A DNA stretch of 37,184 nt from assembly GCA_046727855.1 (NCBI GenBank), contig JBKPDL010000108.1:1-37184 (forward strand), in the 5' to 3' direction. The translations under genes and the position numbers were made by a program. This document shows, piece by piece, positions 36,045 through 37,184 of this stretch. Positions within the stretch are counted from its first letter, which is position 1. Every line of letters starts with the position of its first letter. Below the pieces are notes generated by a model. The model searched no databases. It saw only the letters and a program-made list of their open reading frames with translations, and was not told the origin of the DNA. This DNA is from DASPWV01 sp046727855. Lineage in GTDB: Bacteria > Acidobacteriota > Vicinamibacteria > Vicinamibacterales > UBA2999.

Positions 36045-37184
36045 TTACCTCTGGTCCAGCGGGATCCAGCTCTGTGGGTAGGGCGGCCCGGTGTACTCCG
36101 CGCGCGGGCGAATCAGCCGGTTGTTCGCATACTGCTCGAGGATGTGCGCGGTCCATCCCGAGATGCGGCTGACGGCGAAGATCGGCGTGTACAAGTCGAT
36201 GGGGATGCCCATCGTGTAATACGTGGACGCGGAGTAGAAGTCGACGTTCGCGTACAGTTTCTTCTCACCGCGCACGAGCGCTTCAATCCGCTCCGACATC
36301 TCGAACCACTTGCGATTGCCCGTCTTCTGCCCGAGTTCGTTCGACATACGCCGCAGGTGCGTCGCCCGGGGATCTTCCGTGCGATACACACGATGGCCAA
36401 AGCCGGGAATCTTCTCCTTGCGCGCGAGCTTCGCGCGCAGGTAGCTGTCGATGCGATCGGGCGACGCGTCCTGCCCGAGCTCGAGCAGCATTTTCATCAC
36501 GTCGGCATTGGCGCCGCCGTGCAACGGCCCTTTCAGCGTGCCGATGCCAGCAACAACGGCAGAATGCACGTCGGTCAGCGTCGCGGCGGCGACGCGGGCG
36601 GCGAACGTCGACGCGTTGAGCTCGTGATCGGCGTGCAGGATGAGCGCGATGTCCATGGCGCGCGTCTCGGTCGGGCTCGGCCGTTGCCCCTTTAGCATGT
36701 AAAGAAAGTTCGCCGCGTGACCCATGGCCGGGTCAGGCTGCACGATACCGCCACCCTGCTGCAAGCGTCCCCAGGTCGCCACCACACTCGCAATCTGCGC
36801 CGTCAAGCGGACCGACTTTCTGTACGAGACTTGCTGCGAGTTGTCACTTGCGTCGGGATCGTAATGGCCAAGCAGCGACGTCAGCGTGCGCAGCGCGTCC
36901 ATACCGTCTGTCGGCGGCAGCATCTTCATGAATCGGGCGACCGACTCTGGCAGGGCACGCGCCGCCGCGAGCTGTGACTGCAGGTCGCCGAGCTCGGCAC
37001 GATTGGGCAGGCGTCCGTGCCACAGCAGATAGCAGGTCTCTTCGAACGTCGCGAACTGCGCGAGATCGTGAATGTCGTAGCCGCGATACGCGAGCACACC
37101 GCGTTCGCCGTCGAGAAAACAGATAGCGGATGTGGTGGCGACGACGTCTTCCAGTCCACCCTTGGGTTTGGCTTCGACAGTCAT
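36045..37184 (-). CDS. gltA: Citrate synthase
   Basis: This enzyme condenses acetyl-CoA with oxaloacetate to enter the TCA cycle and would use the acetyl-CoA from the beta-oxidation island. It has 379 residues, the short dimeric Gram-positive/archaeal type. Substrate and catalytic residues are visible: HADHELNAS (His184, His187), GPLHGGANADV (His222), PGFGHRVYR (His264) and VDFYSAS (Asp315). The initiator ATG is the last three bases of the window, so the coding region looks complete, but a longer N-terminus or the promoter cannot be seen. 2-methylcitrate synthase activity is possible, since the families share these residues. Confidence 0.94.
   Translation of the reverse strand: MTVEAKPKGGLEDVVATTSAICFLDGERGVLAYRGYDIHDLAQFATFEETCYLLWHGRLPNRAELGDLQSQLAAARALPESVARFMKMLPPTDGMDALRTLTSLLGHYDPDASDNSQQVSYRKSVRLTAQIASVVATWGRLQQGGGIVQPDPAMGHAANFLYMLKGQRPSPTETRAMDIALILHADHELNASTFAARVAAATLTDVHSAVVAGIGTLKGPLHGGANADVMKMLLELGQDASPDRIDSYLRAKLARKEKIPGFGHRVYRTEDPRATHLRRMSNELGQKTGNRKWFEMSERIEALVRGEKKLYANVDFYSASTYYTMGIPIDLYTPIFAVSRISGWTAHILEQYANNRLIRPRAEYTGPPYPQSWIPLDQR

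Overview
The window is a GC-rich, tightly packed bacterial chromosome segment with about 30 protein genes and two broken ones, and no rRNA, tRNA, phage, plasmid or CRISPR. Several traits suggest Acidobacteriota, perhaps Vicinamibacteria: a secreted protein with a carboxypeptidase-regulatory-like domain plus TPRs, a Pkn-type Ser/Thr kinase remnant, a signal-peptide DinB protein, several genes without a Shine-Dalgarno, and intergenic ATCTGCGT arrays. This placement is inference from gene content, not from a marker phylogeny.

Layout. 1-9.4 kb is mixed housekeeping: a 5'-truncated UbiA prenyltransferase, an SplB/Rv2578c-like radical SAM protein, a ClpC-like AAA+ unfoldase, an M20 metallopeptidase divergent from a small exported protein, thiC under a TPP riboswitch, a kinase remnant, and an RlmI-like rRNA methyltransferase. 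9.5-25.4 kb is an acyl-CoA catabolism island: two acyl-CoA dehydrogenases, two SDRs, an acyl-CoA synthetase, a PaaI-type thioesterase, a bifunctional enoyl-CoA hydratase/3-hydroxyacyl-CoA dehydrogenase, a MaoC hydratase, an aminoglycoside-phosphotransferase-like kinase, a thiolase, two MFS carriers and a family III CoA-transferase. 25.4-31.1 kb holds a DinB protein, glyA, a DinG-like Fe-S helicase, a TPR protein and yggS. 31.1-37.2 kb holds a truncated divIVA, then on the minus strand gltA-lepA-lepB-yggU-hutI-fchA.

How the genes work together. The island can import an organic acid (MFS), activate it (synthetase or CoA-transferase), and oxidise it (dehydrogenase, hydratase/dehydrogenase, thiolase). 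The most interesting point is that the APH-like kinase and one of the dehydrogenases are the separate bacterial counterparts of the two halves of animal ACAD10/ACAD11. With the neighbouring SDR, synthetase and carriers they resemble the Pseudomonas levulinate (lva) gene set. This suggests that the island handles 4-hydroxy acids through 4-phosphoacyl-CoA intermediates.

Non-coding structure is rich. Several divergent gene pairs share AT-rich -10 elements placed so close to the start codons that transcripts would be leaderless. Short hairpins with a TGAA-type loop recur at gene ends, one with a stop codon in its loop. Low-complexity repeat arrays sit in the gaps at 6.1, 9.4 and 20.5-20.9 kb. A 70-bp element with 18-bp perfect inverted ends supplies the lepB stop codon. 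No complete new defence or mobile system was seen.
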